A stretch of 64,000 nucleotides of DNA from Takakia lepidozioides (lineage: Eukaryota > Streptophyta > Takakiopsida > Takakiales > Takakiaceae). The notes below the pieces were generated by a model. The model was not told the origin of the DNA. It worked only from the letters and a program-made list of their open reading frames with translations, and ran no database searches. The first letter of the stretch is position 1. The number at the start of each line of letters is the position of its first letter. Positions 22,226 through 35,500 of the stretch are shown here, in pieces. The translations under genes and the position numbers were made by a program. The stretch spans positions 14,136,001-14,200,000 of the forward strand of contig CM060733.1 in assembly GCA_030704615.1 (NCBI GenBank), given 5' to 3'.

Positions 22226-23636
22226 CTGAATTCTGGCTTGTTGCACTGTCTTCTTTCTTTGTGTGTGCATATGTTTGTGTGGGTGGGGGTTCACCAGGGT
22301 GTGGGACTGCATGCAGGTATGCTGGAGGCTGTGGATGGCGTGTGTGTGTGGGGCGTGGGGTGTGGGTATCTCTGATCTATGGTGGGTATGGGTTCTTCTC
22401 AGGTTGGGGGGTTGTGTGTGTCCATGCTGGTTGATGGGCAATGGGGGTCATGGGGGGCTGGTGGTGACGGTTCAATGGCAGTGGAGGGGTGTGGGGGTCA
22501 TGCTGCTGGTGGTTGATGGGCAATTTTGGGAGTGGGGGGTCATGGGGGTCTGCTGCTTGCTCATTGTGGGCTGTTTTGGTGATGGGGGAAGGGCTGGTGA
22601 TGGTTCACAGGCTGTGGGGGTGATGGGGATCTGCTGTTGCTGGTTGAGGGGCTGTGGAGGTGATGGGGGTCCTTCAGTGTTGGCGTGTGTGCATTGTGTT
22701 TGGGTGGTTTCACAGTTTTTTTTTTTTGGGGGGGGGGGGGATTGTCTGCACACTGGGCAGATCGGGGGGTTCAACTCCCCCCCAGTTCGTGGATCATGTC
22801 TTTGGGGTGGTGTGTGGTTTGGGTTCGCTGCATTCAAAGGAAAAGCAGGAGCTCACAGGGAACTTGAACATAGATGGGCCACATTCGTGACGGTTGGTAG
22901 TTGTTAGTTTTTCAGTTGCCTGTCGGGTGGAACGCCGAAACGTCGGGCGTTCCCAGGCCCTTTTTTGGGTGTCGATTTTGGGGTCCCCCGAGTTTTCTGT
23001 GTCAATCGGTGACGTAGCCCCCTTTTTGTAGCCGGAATTGTCTACCGGCTCAGGCAATACATGGCCTGAGCTGGGATTCAAGTAGAAATACACCTACTTA
23101 GAAATCTCTGCTTGCATTTTGGTTAGAATTCAGAAATTCTTTTTGGAGGTAGTAGGAAATCATAGGAGGAACAATTCCACCGTTGGAATTCTGGTTCCAA
23201 TAAAAATTTCGACCCCTATGGCTGAATTACAGGTCAATTGAAGCAAATAGTGCTTTTTGACCCCCCTGTTTTCCCATACAAAGGAACCCTATGCAAATTT
23301 TGGAATTCTGCTTTGCAAATTTGGGGCAAGTTGCTTTAGGTGCCTGAGAATTGGAATGTGGATGGGGTCTTGCAAGGAAAAAATATATTTTTGGTCCAAC
23401 TGCCTGGTCAAACCAATTTTTCCCTCTAAAATTGGAATACACTACAGATTTAGAGCTTACCATTTTGTTATAATCTTCCTAATGACACGGTGAAATGGGC
23501 TTGAAAGTCTTGCAGCAGGTGCATGAGGTAGGTAGCGTCCTTTTCATACGGTTCATTCCTGTGGATGTTTCTTAGCTGGGAGATATACCCTCATCCGTGA
23601 GGGTATGTGCTGTTTTGGAGTGGGCCCACCAAAAAC
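22226..23636. other. 3' region of PB1, G-rich minisatellite and hairpins
   Basis: From about 22260 to 22740 the plus strand is a run of 'GTGATGGGGGTCTGCTG' and 'GTGTGTGGGG' type repeats ending in a G-run at 22731-22740. A hairpin GGAACGCC/GGGCGTTCC lies at about 22930-22954. Another, ATACCCTCA/TGAGGGTAT, is at 23586-23606. The last nine bases (23628-23636, ACCAAAAAC) are the left target duplication of the MULE. No gene is visible. Confidence 0.6.
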
Positions 23637-24041
23637 GCCTCTCATTTTAAGATAATAGGGTCTTCAATGGGCACGTGCGATGTGGCCGGTGGGCCCCGCG
23701 CACGGACGCCCGGCTCCCCAGCACCCCGCCCTCCCCGCCCACCGCTGCGCGCGGTCGCCTTGCCGCGGGCGCGGCTGCAGCAACCGTGCGCGCGCCCCCG
23801 TCCGTCGCGCGGCCAGTCCCCCGCCCATGAGTCCGCTGCCCTCCAGTCTGCCAGTCCGCTGCTGGCTAGTCGGCTGTCCAGCAGTCTGCCAGTCCGCCAG
23901 TCCGCTGCTGGCCAGTCCGCTGCCCAGCAGTCTGCCAGTCCGCCAGTCTGCCCGCCAGTCCGCTGCCATCCAGTCCGATGACAGCGCAGGATCGCCACCG
24001 TCCATTCCCATAACCCATCCGAGTCCTCCATTTTTAGGGCT
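23637..24041 (+). repeat. Left terminal inverted repeat of the MULE
   Basis: This 405-bp repeat pairs with 36669-37069. The outer 110 bp are nearly identical. The inner half is a tandem run of CCAGTCYGC-type units whose copy number and order differ slightly between ends. It ends at 'TTTTTAGGGCT', which both ends share. Confidence 0.93.
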
Positions 24042-26030
24042 CCGAAAATGGCAATGATCTTCCCACCAAATCCCGGCCGCTCTCTATTGACGGCTGTTTG
24101 TTGTCCGATGTTGCGGTAGGTGTTTCCATGCACGCGACTGTTCCTCTTTTGCGCGCGATGTTCATGATGATGATGAAGCGTGTGCTTGAACATGAGAGGA
24201 TTGTCTGGGCACTACAGCCACCATCGTGCATATGCTTCCACTATTTTTGCCTTCTTGTTGTGCTTTCGGGAACCTTCGTTTTATGGTTTGGTTCTATGTC
24301 ATAAATATGGAAAATGCGGACATCTGTCGTCGATAACGTCCTCTGCTTGTGATCCGTCATGATACGTTTAGCCCCTTTGTACTGCATCCCTCATGAAAGC
24401 CTTCACAAGTTTAGTTCGTTAAAGGAACCCATGAGTAACATGGGCGCGAAAATGGTGGAAGCGTATGCACATGGGGGCGTGTATTGCAGATTTCGTATCG
24501 GACGATGGGACTGTTTATGTGACCAAGTATAGCGGCTTGCATCCGTCGTGCATAAGTTGTGGAAAAGGGTGGAGAATCTGAAGAAACCCAGCTTTGTGAT
24601 GGATCCACATGGTATTATATAAGGGATGGCAGCACAAAAAAGCAATTCGAGTCGTCACGGAACACCATCCAGTCGTAAGGTCCTCAAACATCCACACGCA
24701 CCTACTGAATGCAGATGTCTGAGCCACGACGGGAGATGTCTGAGACAATTGCATCTGCAAATGCGCGTGGATGTTTGAGGTCCGTTGTGTCGCGAGTCTA
24801 TTCACAGTGGGTCCGCTGGCCCGTCAGTGCTCCGGATATTCCCCTTATCGCGTGCATAACAGTCAGTTTGGAGGCGGTCTGCTGGAAGTCCGTCTGTTGG
24901 GATAGCAGTCTGTTGCACTTGTGAATTTGTCAGTCTGCTATGTCGGAAGTCTGTTGCACTAAGTCTGTTTGACTTCTTATTTTCCCTCCGGTCAGTCTTT
25001 TGGCTTGTTCTCCTGCCGGTCTGGCGAAACGTCCGTCTGCTGGACAGTTCTCCTCTATGGATATCAGTCTGTTGGACTGTGCATGCATCAGTCTGTTGTG
25101 TCGCGAGTCTGTTCACAGTAGGTCCGCTGGCCCGTCAGTGCTCCGGATATTCCCCTTATCGCGTGCATAACAGTCAGTTTGGAGGCGGTCTGCTGGAAGT
25201 CCGTCTGTTGGGATATCAGTCTGTTGCACTTGTGAATTTGTCAGTTTGTTGTGTCGGAAGTCTGTTGCACTAAGTCTGTTTGACTTCTTATTTTCCCTCC
25301 GGTTAGTCTTTTGGCTTGTTCTCCCGCCAGTCTGGCGAAACGTCCGTCTGCTGGACAGTTCTCCTCTATGGATATCAGTCTGTTGGACTGTGCATGCATC
25401 AGTCTGTTGTGCCGCGAGTCTGTTCGCAATGGGTGTGTTCGACTTTCCTGTTCTCCCCTTACTCTCTTTTGTCTTCATTCCGCTGGCAGGGAAGTGCCTC
25501 CAATATGAAGCCGCTTCGCCTCAGCAAAGCGAATAGTCCGGTGGACTCTCGGTCCGGTGGGAAATGAGTCTGCTGCACTTGCGAGGAGCGTGGATGAATT
25601 TAGTACGATCCGTTCGTTCGGTGGACGTATTCAATGCGATGACGGCGGATAGTTGGCGCCTGTGAAATCGCGCCACGTTGGCAGTGCCATGCCCGCTTTC
25701 CCCCTTCTACTTCTACTTTCTCCATTATCTTTGCGCCTGTTTCTTCGCACAGTTTTGCACTGCTTTGTTTTCCTCTTTGCGTTTCCATCACCGTAACGAA
25801 AGACGACCGTTCTTCCCCAGGTGTGGAGAGTCGCGGTGAGCCGCGAAGCGTCGCAAACACGCTCGCCTTCGTAACAACTCGAAGTTCATCGGCTCGGTGA
25901 GGTTCTCACTTGCTGCGGTGTTTCCATTCCATTCTGTGTCCTCTTCTTGCTTAGGGTGAGTCTTTTCATAGGACTTCTATCTGTCGCTCTGTCGCTCATT
26001 GTCCTTGCACCTTCGTTTCATTCTGCAGCG
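24042..26030. other. 5' non-coding part of the MULE with a 311-bp tandem repeat
   Basis: A direct repeat with a 311-bp period occupies 24790-25411 (two full copies, for example GTCCGCTGGCCCGTCAGTGC at 24811 and 25122), with a third partial copy to about 25435. Each copy is studded with CAGTCTG. Around 25590-26030 is the presumed promoter and 5' leader of the protease gene; an AG acceptor (TTCTGCAG, ending 26028) lies two bases before the ATG. A frame from 25947 adds a hydrophobic N-terminus but is probably intronic. Confidence 0.6.
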
Positions 26031-29000
26031 ATGGAGGATGCTTGTGAAAAAGGTGGAGCGGACTGGTTGGATTTTGTGCACCAAACCAGACTGAAGAAGG
26101 AGCGAAGGTACTGGTACTCACCAGACGAGTTTGATCATAAAATAGTGGAAGCATTTGTAGACCTCCGCGCCCGGAAGCCCAAAAACTCGAATTGGCAGAA
26201 GGACAAGCTCTTCTGTCCCTTCTGTGAAGAGGTAATCAAGGACAAAATCCAACTAAATCGGCATTGTGTTGACACGGGTTGCAAGGAGACTGTTGCAATG
26301 ATTCCACGGGATTTCAAGCCTTGGCCGATACTGAAAGAAATGTCGATTGTCAAAGAGGCCACAATGCGCTTGCGCGGATCAGTGCTTGACCCCCGCACTT
26401 TGGAATTAGACGAAGTGCGCGCACGGTATGGCGTCCATTGTGGTGGCCCGTCAATGGAGGATTTGCAAGTGCAGGGAACGCTGGACGCTCCCAGAAAACG
26501 TAAACTGAGTGATGGGGCCCAAAAAAAGGAGAGGCAAAAAAAGGAGAAGGCTGCAAGGTCTGCTCGCGAGGCAAGGGCAAAATCCACGCAACAGACTGAA
26601 CCCCGTCCTGGGCGGCAGACCCACACCATCAGTACTGATACTGAAAGTGAATCTGCTCAGGGCCTGGAAGGGGTGACAAGTCCAGTGGACATTGACTTGC
26701 CTGACCAGACTCGGCAGCAGACTCACACAAATATCGCGACCCATGCCATCGGTTTAGGGTCAAAACCAAAAACTCAACAGAGCACTGAAGGGCCAGTCTG
26801 CCCTGGCACATTGCGCCTCGTTGACTTTGGGCTTTTCCCACCAGAGTGCCCACCAATTGGGGATCCAGACTTCTTCCGTTATTTCTACAGAGTTGCCCAG
26901 TCAGGTCTGCTACGCACATTAATCCGACAGGCGGAACAGAACTGGTTGAACAGCTTTGAAGATGAAGATGACGATGATGAAGTAGAGGAGGTAATGGTCA
27001 GTCTGACCGCCCAGTCTGTTCTCTGTGCTGTTTGAGTCCATCATCGGGGTCACGTTGCCTATTCAGTCTGGTCAGTCCCCTGCGTTCTCTCCTCAGTCCG
27101 CTGGCTCAGTCCGCTCGTCAGTTAGTCTGTTTTATATCGCTGCATTACTTACTGAGTCCGTTTGTCAGTCCGCTGGTCCAGTCCACTGGTATAGTCTACT
27201 AGTTGCCTCCACCCTACGTACGCACGTTACAGTCTGCTGGTCTGTGAGTCCAGTCCGCTGCATGAGGTGAATATAGAGTCCACGTCCATGTTCCTGACGT
27301 CGAAGTTCTCTGCCGTGTACCAGGATGAACGTGTTTCTATTCGTAGGGCCATTCAGGCTTGGCGGATACCTAGCAATGATGCTCCTTTACAAGCGACTGC
27401 AGTGCGTGCGGAAGTGGACCGCGTGCGAGAGTACATATTATTGAAGTATCCTGGGTCATCTGCTGCTATAGCGGCATTACATATTGAAGACGCGTCGGGG
27501 GGGAATGCGTCTGGGACAGCCGAGTCTGCCATCCAGCAGACTCCCATTCAGCAGGCCGTCATCCAGCAGACTCCCGTTCAGCAGCCTGTCATCCAGCAGA
27601 CTCCAAGAGAGCAGACTCCCAACGAGCAGCCTGTCATCCTGCAGACTCCTCTCCAGGAGCCCATCATGCAGCCCATGCCAATGGGAAGTCCTGTCATCCA
27701 ACAGACTGCGGACCAGCAGACTGACCAGCAGACTGCCTTTCTCTCACATAGCACGGCGCTTTTTGCAGTTTGGCGATCGCCATCACCGGTAATTCGCCCG
27801 GAGCTGAAGACCTCACACTTCCCCGGCTTAGGGTGGGAGAAATTAATCCCCATTTGGATTGGCATAATGAGCTCCACCGGATTGTTGCGGACCGCCGGTG
27901 GTCATTTGTACCCTTTCATTATTCCATGGAGTTTTCTATTGAGGAAGCCAACCATGTTCTAGAAGCCGCCTCTGCTGTTGCCATTGAAGCCACAAGCGAC
28001 CAAAATGCGCCGCCTCTACTTGTGCAGCTGATTCTCATGGATGACCCACGGCCTGAAGACCTCAGACATATGCCTATGGCACATCCAATTTGGGGTGCGA
28101 AGAAAGCACTTGTTCGGATTGACTGAGGAGGACTTTGAGCGCATGGCAGCTTCCTTCCTACAACACAGATGGATGCAATTTGGCAATTTCCGCTCATACA
28201 ACAAGTTGATGAAGGATCTGCATAGTTTGAGGATGGACTTACTCCATGGAACAGACCATTCACAGAAGTTTGTGGTGGATGACGCATTGCACTGGTTTGC
28301 ATTGGTGATGGAGCGAGCAGTATTCGACATTGTTTTGCAGAATCCCAATGTCTTCAAAGTCCTGTGGTGTGGGATCCCAACTGAAGACCGCATCGGCGCC
28401 ATTGCTCATCTCGATGGAGCATGCCTGTGCCGGCAAATCAAGGACATTGGCCTCGTCGGAAATCTCTTGGAAGGTAAAATGTTATGGGCAACTTTCGTGT
28501 TTCAGCTCAATTTCTTTTGCCAACTTTTTTACAAGTTCACATTTGCATAAACATGTGTTGCAGGGCGAGTTGATCTGGGAGACAAGCAAGTGCAGGCTGC
28601 TTTCGACTCTTTTGCCAGAGGTGCAAGGGACCTTGTCCTGGCTTTACAAGGAGTTCGGGAGACTGTCCAGCAGACTGGCCACAAGAATGTCCAGCAGAGA
28701 CTGCCCAAGTGCTGGAGACCGAGCATGTGCACCAGACCGTCCCGGGTAATAGGCCGGATCACTCCCAGCAGACTGCCCCGCACACACATACTCAGTATGT
28801 GCAAACAGTACTGAGCGGGCAGCGAACTTTGCAGACTTTGCAGCAGACCGGAGAACAGACCGGCCAACAGACTGCCCCTCAGCCGACTGTGCAGCAGACC
28901 AGCGAACATGGCCACCAGACTGCCCCTCAGCAAACTGTACAGCAGACCGACAAATCCAGCCAGCAGATTGCCCCTCAGCAGACCGTGCAGCAGACCGACG

Positions 29001-31758
29001 AATCCAGCCAGCAGATTGCCCCTCAGCAGACTGTGCAGCACACTGGCGAACCTACTCAGCAGATGGCCGAGCAGACTATCCAGGAGACTAACAGCCAGTC
29101 TGTTCCCTGGATTGTGCAACAGACTCGGATGCACTGGCCTCACCGGGACCCTGTGGACGAATTTCTGCTGAGTTCCCAACAACATGTTTTTGGATCTGCC
29201 AGTATGAGTGTTTTGACCGAGTCCACTTTTCCCCCAGGCACATTCACTGACGACGTCATCAGGTCACCGGTAAAGCATTCTTATCCAGCTCCCCGTGGCC
29301 TGCCTTCTATGACCTTCCAGGTTAGTCCGGTTTTCGTGCGCTCAGTGGCGAAAGCCATAGATGAGTCTTACGTGATGACCGAACTCAATCTGGGAACGCA
29401 AAACCGTATCATAGATCTTACAGAAGAGTCTGAGGAAGCAATTGCCGGTGGGTCTTCCATACATGTTCTTGATGTTTCCCAAGTCCATGGAGATCCGAAC
29501 ACCCAGCCGGCTGTCCACCAGACTGACCAGCACACTGAACAGTGGACACATGGAAGGACTGCCGAGCAACCTGTGGCGGGGCAGCATACTGTCTTCATTG
29601 ATGAGCAGACTGAACCGCAGACTAACCAGCAGACTGCACAGGTCACAGATGGAAGGACTGACCAGGATGGCTCGGAGCGGCAGACTGCACAGCTCAGCTC
29701 TGACTGCACAGTTCAGATTGCACGGCCTGACCAGCACACTGCACACTTCACAGAGGGAAGGACTGACGACCAACCTGCCACCGAGCACATTGCCCACATT
29801 GAGGAAGAGACTGAACCGCAGAGTTGCCAGCAGACTGCACAGTTCACAGACGAAGAGAACCGGCGGCCGAGCAGACTGCCCACATTGAGCAACAGACTGA
29901 ACATGCTGGCAGGCACACTGACAAGGAACCACATGCGGCGCAGACACCGTCTGGTATAGCGCTGGATTACATGGAGTCTGCTCCCTCACCCCTTGGGCAG
30001 GTTGTGCCATTTCCTCTTTCAGCACTGTTGTTTATGTTTTAGCACATTGTGAAATTGGACTAATTCGACATTTTGCTCGGTATCCTCACAGGATGTTCGT
30101 CCCTCCGTCGGCAGACTGTCTACTTCTGAGGACATGACATCTTCCGCCCATGCTGCAAACGTGGGATCGACAACCAAGAAAGGTGTGGGGGTGAGCACGC
30201 CCCCCGATGCGCGGGTCAGTTCTACGCATGCGACCCACGAAGCTGCAAAGACAGGTCCAGCAAGTGTAAACAAACCTGCTGACCAGCCTCTGTTGCGAAG
30301 TAGGGCGGCAGCGCTGCGTTTGTCTGCTCTATCCAGCCCGCCTACAGCTGTCCCTGCTTCCCAGGGGAGAGGCAAAGCCAAGAAGCGGACTGTCGTGGAC
30401 CATGCTGAGGAGGTCGAGGAGGGTCCGAGTACCAAGAGACCGGCGAAGAAAAAGTCTGGCGTCTTTATGAACAAGAACCGCAAGCTGGCCTTGGACATGG
30501 ACAAAGATGTGGGTCGTTTCCTGGAGTAGCACAGGTGAGTACTGTGCTCAGTCTCCTCGTCTGTCTTTGTCGTTAAGTGCTTTGCGCTCTGTTGTGGTCA
30601 GTCTGCACGCTGGTCAGTCTGCTGCTGGTTTCATCATTGTCTGTTGTGGTTAGTCTTGTCAGTCTGATGAATTGTTCAGCCTGTAGAGTGTTTGGTACCA
30701 TGTTGACGTCAGTCTGTTCAGTACATGAGGCTTCCCGAAGGATGGTCTGCTCTGTGCAGGATGGGTGCTCGGTTTGGCAAAGCACATGCTCTGCACGTGA
30801 AGGCAGGTAATTCCATGCTGATGTTTTTTGAAGGGGACCCACGGTTTGAATGCGGACTGTCGCCGGATGACATAAAGGCGGTCCAGAAGGTTGAGTCGGA
30901 GTGCACAGATAGACTCCTGGAGCTGTGGTGTCGATTCTATGAGAAGTCGGTTGAGGCTGCGTTCACCAACACTATTGCTGTTCTTCCAACGTCGACGTGG
31001 ACGGTGTTGAAGTCATTGGGGGTGGGGCAACATGAAAGCCTTCTGGAGGTCTTGAAAGGTTGCCTCAGCACTGAACGACTGGGCAAGGACTTGAAAGAGT
31101 GCGATTTCATTTTGGTGCCAATTGGGGACGAGTAAGAACTCTTCTGAGTCTGCTGAGACTGTCTCCTGAGTCATAGTCTGGTTTCGCAGTGTCGTCTTGA
31201 CTCTGAGCGATTAAGTTGACCTCTGTATTTGTGCAGTGGACTGGGTTTGAAGATTGAGTCTGCTGAGTGGTCGGTCTGCTGAGTCTGCCCATCATGATTG
31301 TGCAATGACGCCATGTTGTTTGATACCATTGCAGGGGGCACTGGAGTGTTTGTATCATCGACCTCCGCAAGGGCTGTTACACTCACCTGAACTCTATCAG
31401 GGACTTGCATAAATGTCCCTTTGTTCTAGGGTGGATTCGGAAGCTTCATGCGCAGTGCTTAGGGTACTCGATGGACTCACCAGAGTGGCATGAGATTGTC
31501 CAAGCATTTCAGTTCCACGCGCCTGATGTGCCCCAGCAACCATTCAGCTGGGAGTGTGGCTTTTACGTCATGTCATTCATTCAAGTGTTTTATGAGTGGG
31601 TAAAAGTCAGAGCAAATGTCTCCAAGACTGCAAAGCCAGAGAGAGGAACACCTTTCACGAAGGACTGGTTTACTTTCAAGTTTGCACTTGGGCAGCGAAT
31701 GCAGTGTGCCCAGTATATCATGCGGGGGTTGGACAATGTAGAGAAACTGCTCTCATGA
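26031..31758 (+). pseudogene. MULE-borne Ulp1/C48-type cysteine protease fusion gene
   Basis: A multi-exon gene, of which I can place several exons. Exon 26031-26990 starts at ATG and holds a zinc-finger-like CPFCEEVIKDKIQLNRHC and an acidic end. From 27267 and again from 28709 to 29959 the exons are rich in Q-Q-T repeats. 30134-30534 is basic ('GRGKAKKRTVVDHAEEVEEG'), probably nuclear. Exons 30730-31131 and 31335-31758 carry the protease domain, with GHWSVCIIDL (H at 31339), an N in THLNSI at the usual Asp position, the QQP glutamine and C in WECGFYVM (31555). C48 enzymes remove SUMO or related tags. A TAG (30527-30529) lies eight bases before a GTGAGT donor, where CAG would restore reading. 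The middle exons (27760-28560) are unresolved. Confidence 0.78.
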
Positions 31759-32290
31759 GTATGATGTACTTGTCATGTGAAGTCTATGTACCGAAATAAA
31801 AAATGCGAGTCTTTTCGCGTACTATTCCAGTGGTGATGAGCATTTTTGTGTACTGTGGGTGCTGGCATGTTTTGTAATGTTGTCACTAAACTCAATGGAC
31901 ACAATGGTGTCAATTTTTCCATGCACTGTGCACCCAAGTCTGCTGAGCTTGAATGTGCGAGCAGTACGCTGCGAGGCTAGGACTGCTGGGTCTGGTACCC
32001 AGTCTGGGAGGCACCATGTCCATGAGTCCGCTGGGACGCTGGATTGGCATAAGTTGCAGGGATGAGGTGGAAGTGTGGTGAGCAGACTTTTGGAGTGGGC
32101 AGCAGACTGACCAGCAGACTGGCTTACTGGCGCTCGCAGTCTGTTGACTGTGACTCTGTTGGGAGATTGTGCGTGAGTCCGTTGGGAGACTATGCTTGGG
32201 AGACTGTGTGGGAGTCAGTTGGGAGACTGGAGGAGTCCGTTGGGAGACTGTGCATTAGTCCATTGCGGACTTGTATTTCAGAAAGGGACA
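31759..32290. other. Space between convergent MULE genes
   Basis: AATAAA-like signals for the protease gene lie near 31795-31802. From 31930 to 32270 the sequence is dominated by AGTCTGCTG/GGGAGACTG short repeats. No frame is convincing. Confidence 0.55.
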
Positions 32291-32299
32291 ATGCTACCA

Positions 32300-32570
32300 G
32301 AAGAAATTGCAGACTTATATTGTCTTCTTCGTGACACCTACACGACATGTCACCTTGTCTCTTTTGAGGAATTGCAGACTTATATTGTCTTCTTCGTGAC
32401 ACCTACACGACATGAAACCTTGTCTCTTTTCGAGGAATTGCAGACTTATATTGTCTTCTCCGTGACACCTACACGACGTGAAACCTTGTCTGTTTTCGAG
32501 GCATTACAGACTTATATTGTCTTCTTCGTGACATCTACACGACCTGAAACCTTGCAAATTTTCGAGTATA
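32300..32570. repeat. Four 66-bp tandem repeats
   Basis: Units begin AGACTTATATTGTCTTCTTC at 32311, 32376, 32442 and about 32508, giving a period of 65-66 bp. The last unit overlaps the 3' end of the transposase frame (stop at 32512 on the minus strand), so the array may supply the transcript end. Confidence 0.88.
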
Positions 32571-35500
32571 TATGTGCTGCAGGTGCAGGTGCAGACACCC
32601 TCTTGCTGGTTCTCCGCAAAACCCTAGGCCGGGTTTTCCAGGTCTCCACGAAATCTCGTCTCCTTTTCAGAGACATGTTGTTGTTGTCGTTCAGAGGACG
32701 GAAAGCCTTCGCTGCCGCAGGGTGCAACATTCCAGCCGCACTTTTCGCCAGGATATCAACGAGCTGCCCTCTGCACATATGAAGAGCAGATCGGGCATGT
32801 GCCTCCAGGTATTTGTCATCACCTACAATGCGAAGTATGTCCGCGAATTCTTGTTCCAATGAGGCTAAGACCTGCAGAGGTGCCTCGTCGTAGGGGAAGT
32901 CGTCCGGAGGATGTCTTTCCATGAACTGATTGGATTCGTCGATGCCGCCGGCACCATTGCCCAAGAGCAAGTTAGGTAATCCTCCATGAATGGTTCCCAG
33001 CGCCGTGCCACAAGCGCGCACAAGGAGGCCATCCTGCAGGTCAGGGTGAAGCATCTTCAAGACATGGACCTGATGCTTGCATAAGTTTCCCTTCATTACC
33101 CATGGGCACGTGCAACAACCCCAATCGCAATCAGGATTGTAAACAATGTATATTGTGCCGGGGTGGTTGCTGCTGAGAACGTAGGCTGGTTCACCAGGAC
33201 CCAAGGGAAGAGTAACACTCTCAGCAGGAATGTCTCGTGCCGCAAGTATAGAACTGGATATGTACTTTTCGTGTTTGTCATTTCTTATGAACCCGTGGGT
33301 CTTCAAATGGATTGCGTACCAGTAGTGTGTTAGCACACGGCCAGTGAGTTCCCATATAAGCCAGTCCACTCTACGACCACTCATCTTGCCTTTCCCCATG
33401 GCAAGTCTTGCCTTCAGATTTCCATGGTATGCCTCAATGCTTGCATTTGTGTCTTGGCTCGCATGAGGGACATTGCGGGCTGCTGTACACCACATTGCTA
33501 TTTTGGGCTTCCAGTACTGTTCGATATAGTCAAGAAATTCATGTCCTTTCGGGTATTTTGACCTCATACGACGGATTCTCCTTGCAACCCACCGAAGCGC
33601 TCTTTTCTCGTTGCGTGGTCCCCCTCTACAGTGCATGAGGTCTCCCATATCCTTCAACAAGTTTACAGCGGTCACCGGATCTTTTGTTTTCTTGCATGAT
33701 TGCTTCACCCATGCCTTGCGGACATGCCAAAGGCAGAGGAAAATGAGTACTCCTTCAAAACAATTCTGCACAACACACATGGTACACATTAGAGTCTTGG
33801 GATCGGACTACAATGGTGGACTGCCGGAGTGGACTGTAACATCGACCTGTATCAGCGGGCAGAGCCACTGGACTCGCCCAGTGGACAGTACAATGCCATG
33901 ACGTTGATGTGCTGGAATAACCCCATTGGACTACCCAGTGGACTTCCCCATTGGACTTTCCCTAGCTAGGACTGGGGCAGCGGACTGCCCCAGGGACTAC
34001 TGAGTGGACTTGGCAGCGGACGGCCGACCCCAAGGACTGCTGAGTGGACTTGGCAGCGGACTTGGCAGCGGACTGCCGAGTGGACTTGCCGGGGACTGCC
34101 AGCGGACTTGCCAGGGGACTGATGACCGGACTTGACAGCGGACTACCAGTGGACTGCTGCAGTGGACTTCGATAATGGACCGGTGCTGTGGACCAATGGT
34201 AAGACCTTACCGAATAGCATTGATTTCTACTTCGGCATCGTCCACAATGAAGGCATTGGGTCGCCAGTTCGGCAAATCTGCGAGGAGTGAATCGCGCAAG
34301 GCTCTCATCCACGGAACCAGGTCTCTTGTCCGATTCCTCGCGGATAGGATATAGGCAACTGGTATACCATTCAACCACTCGTCGAAGACCATCAACGTGT
34401 ACAATGAGAACTGTTGGAATGCACAATGTAAGATGGTCAGAGCATGCAAATTCCGCTCAGTTCTGCACGAGAAGACTTCATAAGAGTGATGAGGTCTGTA
34501 GCGGTTCACAATGGGTCTGCCTCTCGGTCTTCCGCAACGTACACAACCCTAAACATACAAAAAGGGTCAGCACACCAAATATTATGTGAATGTTGCATGG
34601 TAATATGATATTATGCTCGTACAAGTCCATGGAATCGTTCGAATAGTACCTTGTCATGATTTGTCCCAAAGGTTGCATCACATGCAACGATACGGTCATG
34701 TCCTATGTCGCGCACCTCACTTCGGTAAGCTCCCCTTCAAGTCATAGTTACTCGCTTTGATGCGCGTGCCTAACTCCCAACCTGGCCGCCGGGCCAACTT
34801 GGAGCTTCGGCTGCTCACCAGGGCATAACGGTCCCCCTTTGATCTCCCAAAGAACCCTCCACCGATTTGGGCCCAGCGGGAATTCCTTTTGGTAGTTGGC
34901 AGTCCGGAACAGCTCCCCACTCTTTGGTCGCTTTCCGGCTCGCTTGCTTACTCACTAGTTTTTGGTCACCAACGGGCTTGCACCGTTCTCGGGGTCACTA
35001 CTCCCCTTATATATACTTCTGTAGCTGTCCGCGGGGGTTTCACAAACAACCATGCCATTTTATGGCGAACCACCACGAAAACCCTCGACTCCTGGTGATG
35101 AGTCGCGGTGAGTCTTGGCCCACCCACCACGGCCCCTATGGACCGTGATGAGTCCCAAGACTCCCCACGACTCCCACCACGAGGTCTCCGCCCCAAGGTG
35201 AGTCCTATGCCACCCCCACTAAGTCCCGGTGTGCGGGGTTCCACCTAGTGAGCACCTCCGCCTCCTTGAGTGCTTTGGGCACTCAAGGGTGCTTCAGCCC
35301 CCCGTACCTATCGCTACCACTGCCCCCACCACAGGGGCAGCCCCTCATGTGTCCCAACCCCCTGCCCTCAAGGCAAAGGGCCGCGACATCCTAGTTCTAG
35401 CATTCGTCGTTTCTGCCACGGAGTCTGTATGCCAATAGTGAATGTCAAATCTCCACCAAAATGCTCGAATGTTGGCTCTAATTTCTCCTCTTGATAGAAA

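Noticed and set aside
23640-24193. Long open frames inside the MULE terminal repeats
   Set aside because: They are translations of the CCAGTCYGC tandem repeat in all frames, with no start context and no conservation as protein.
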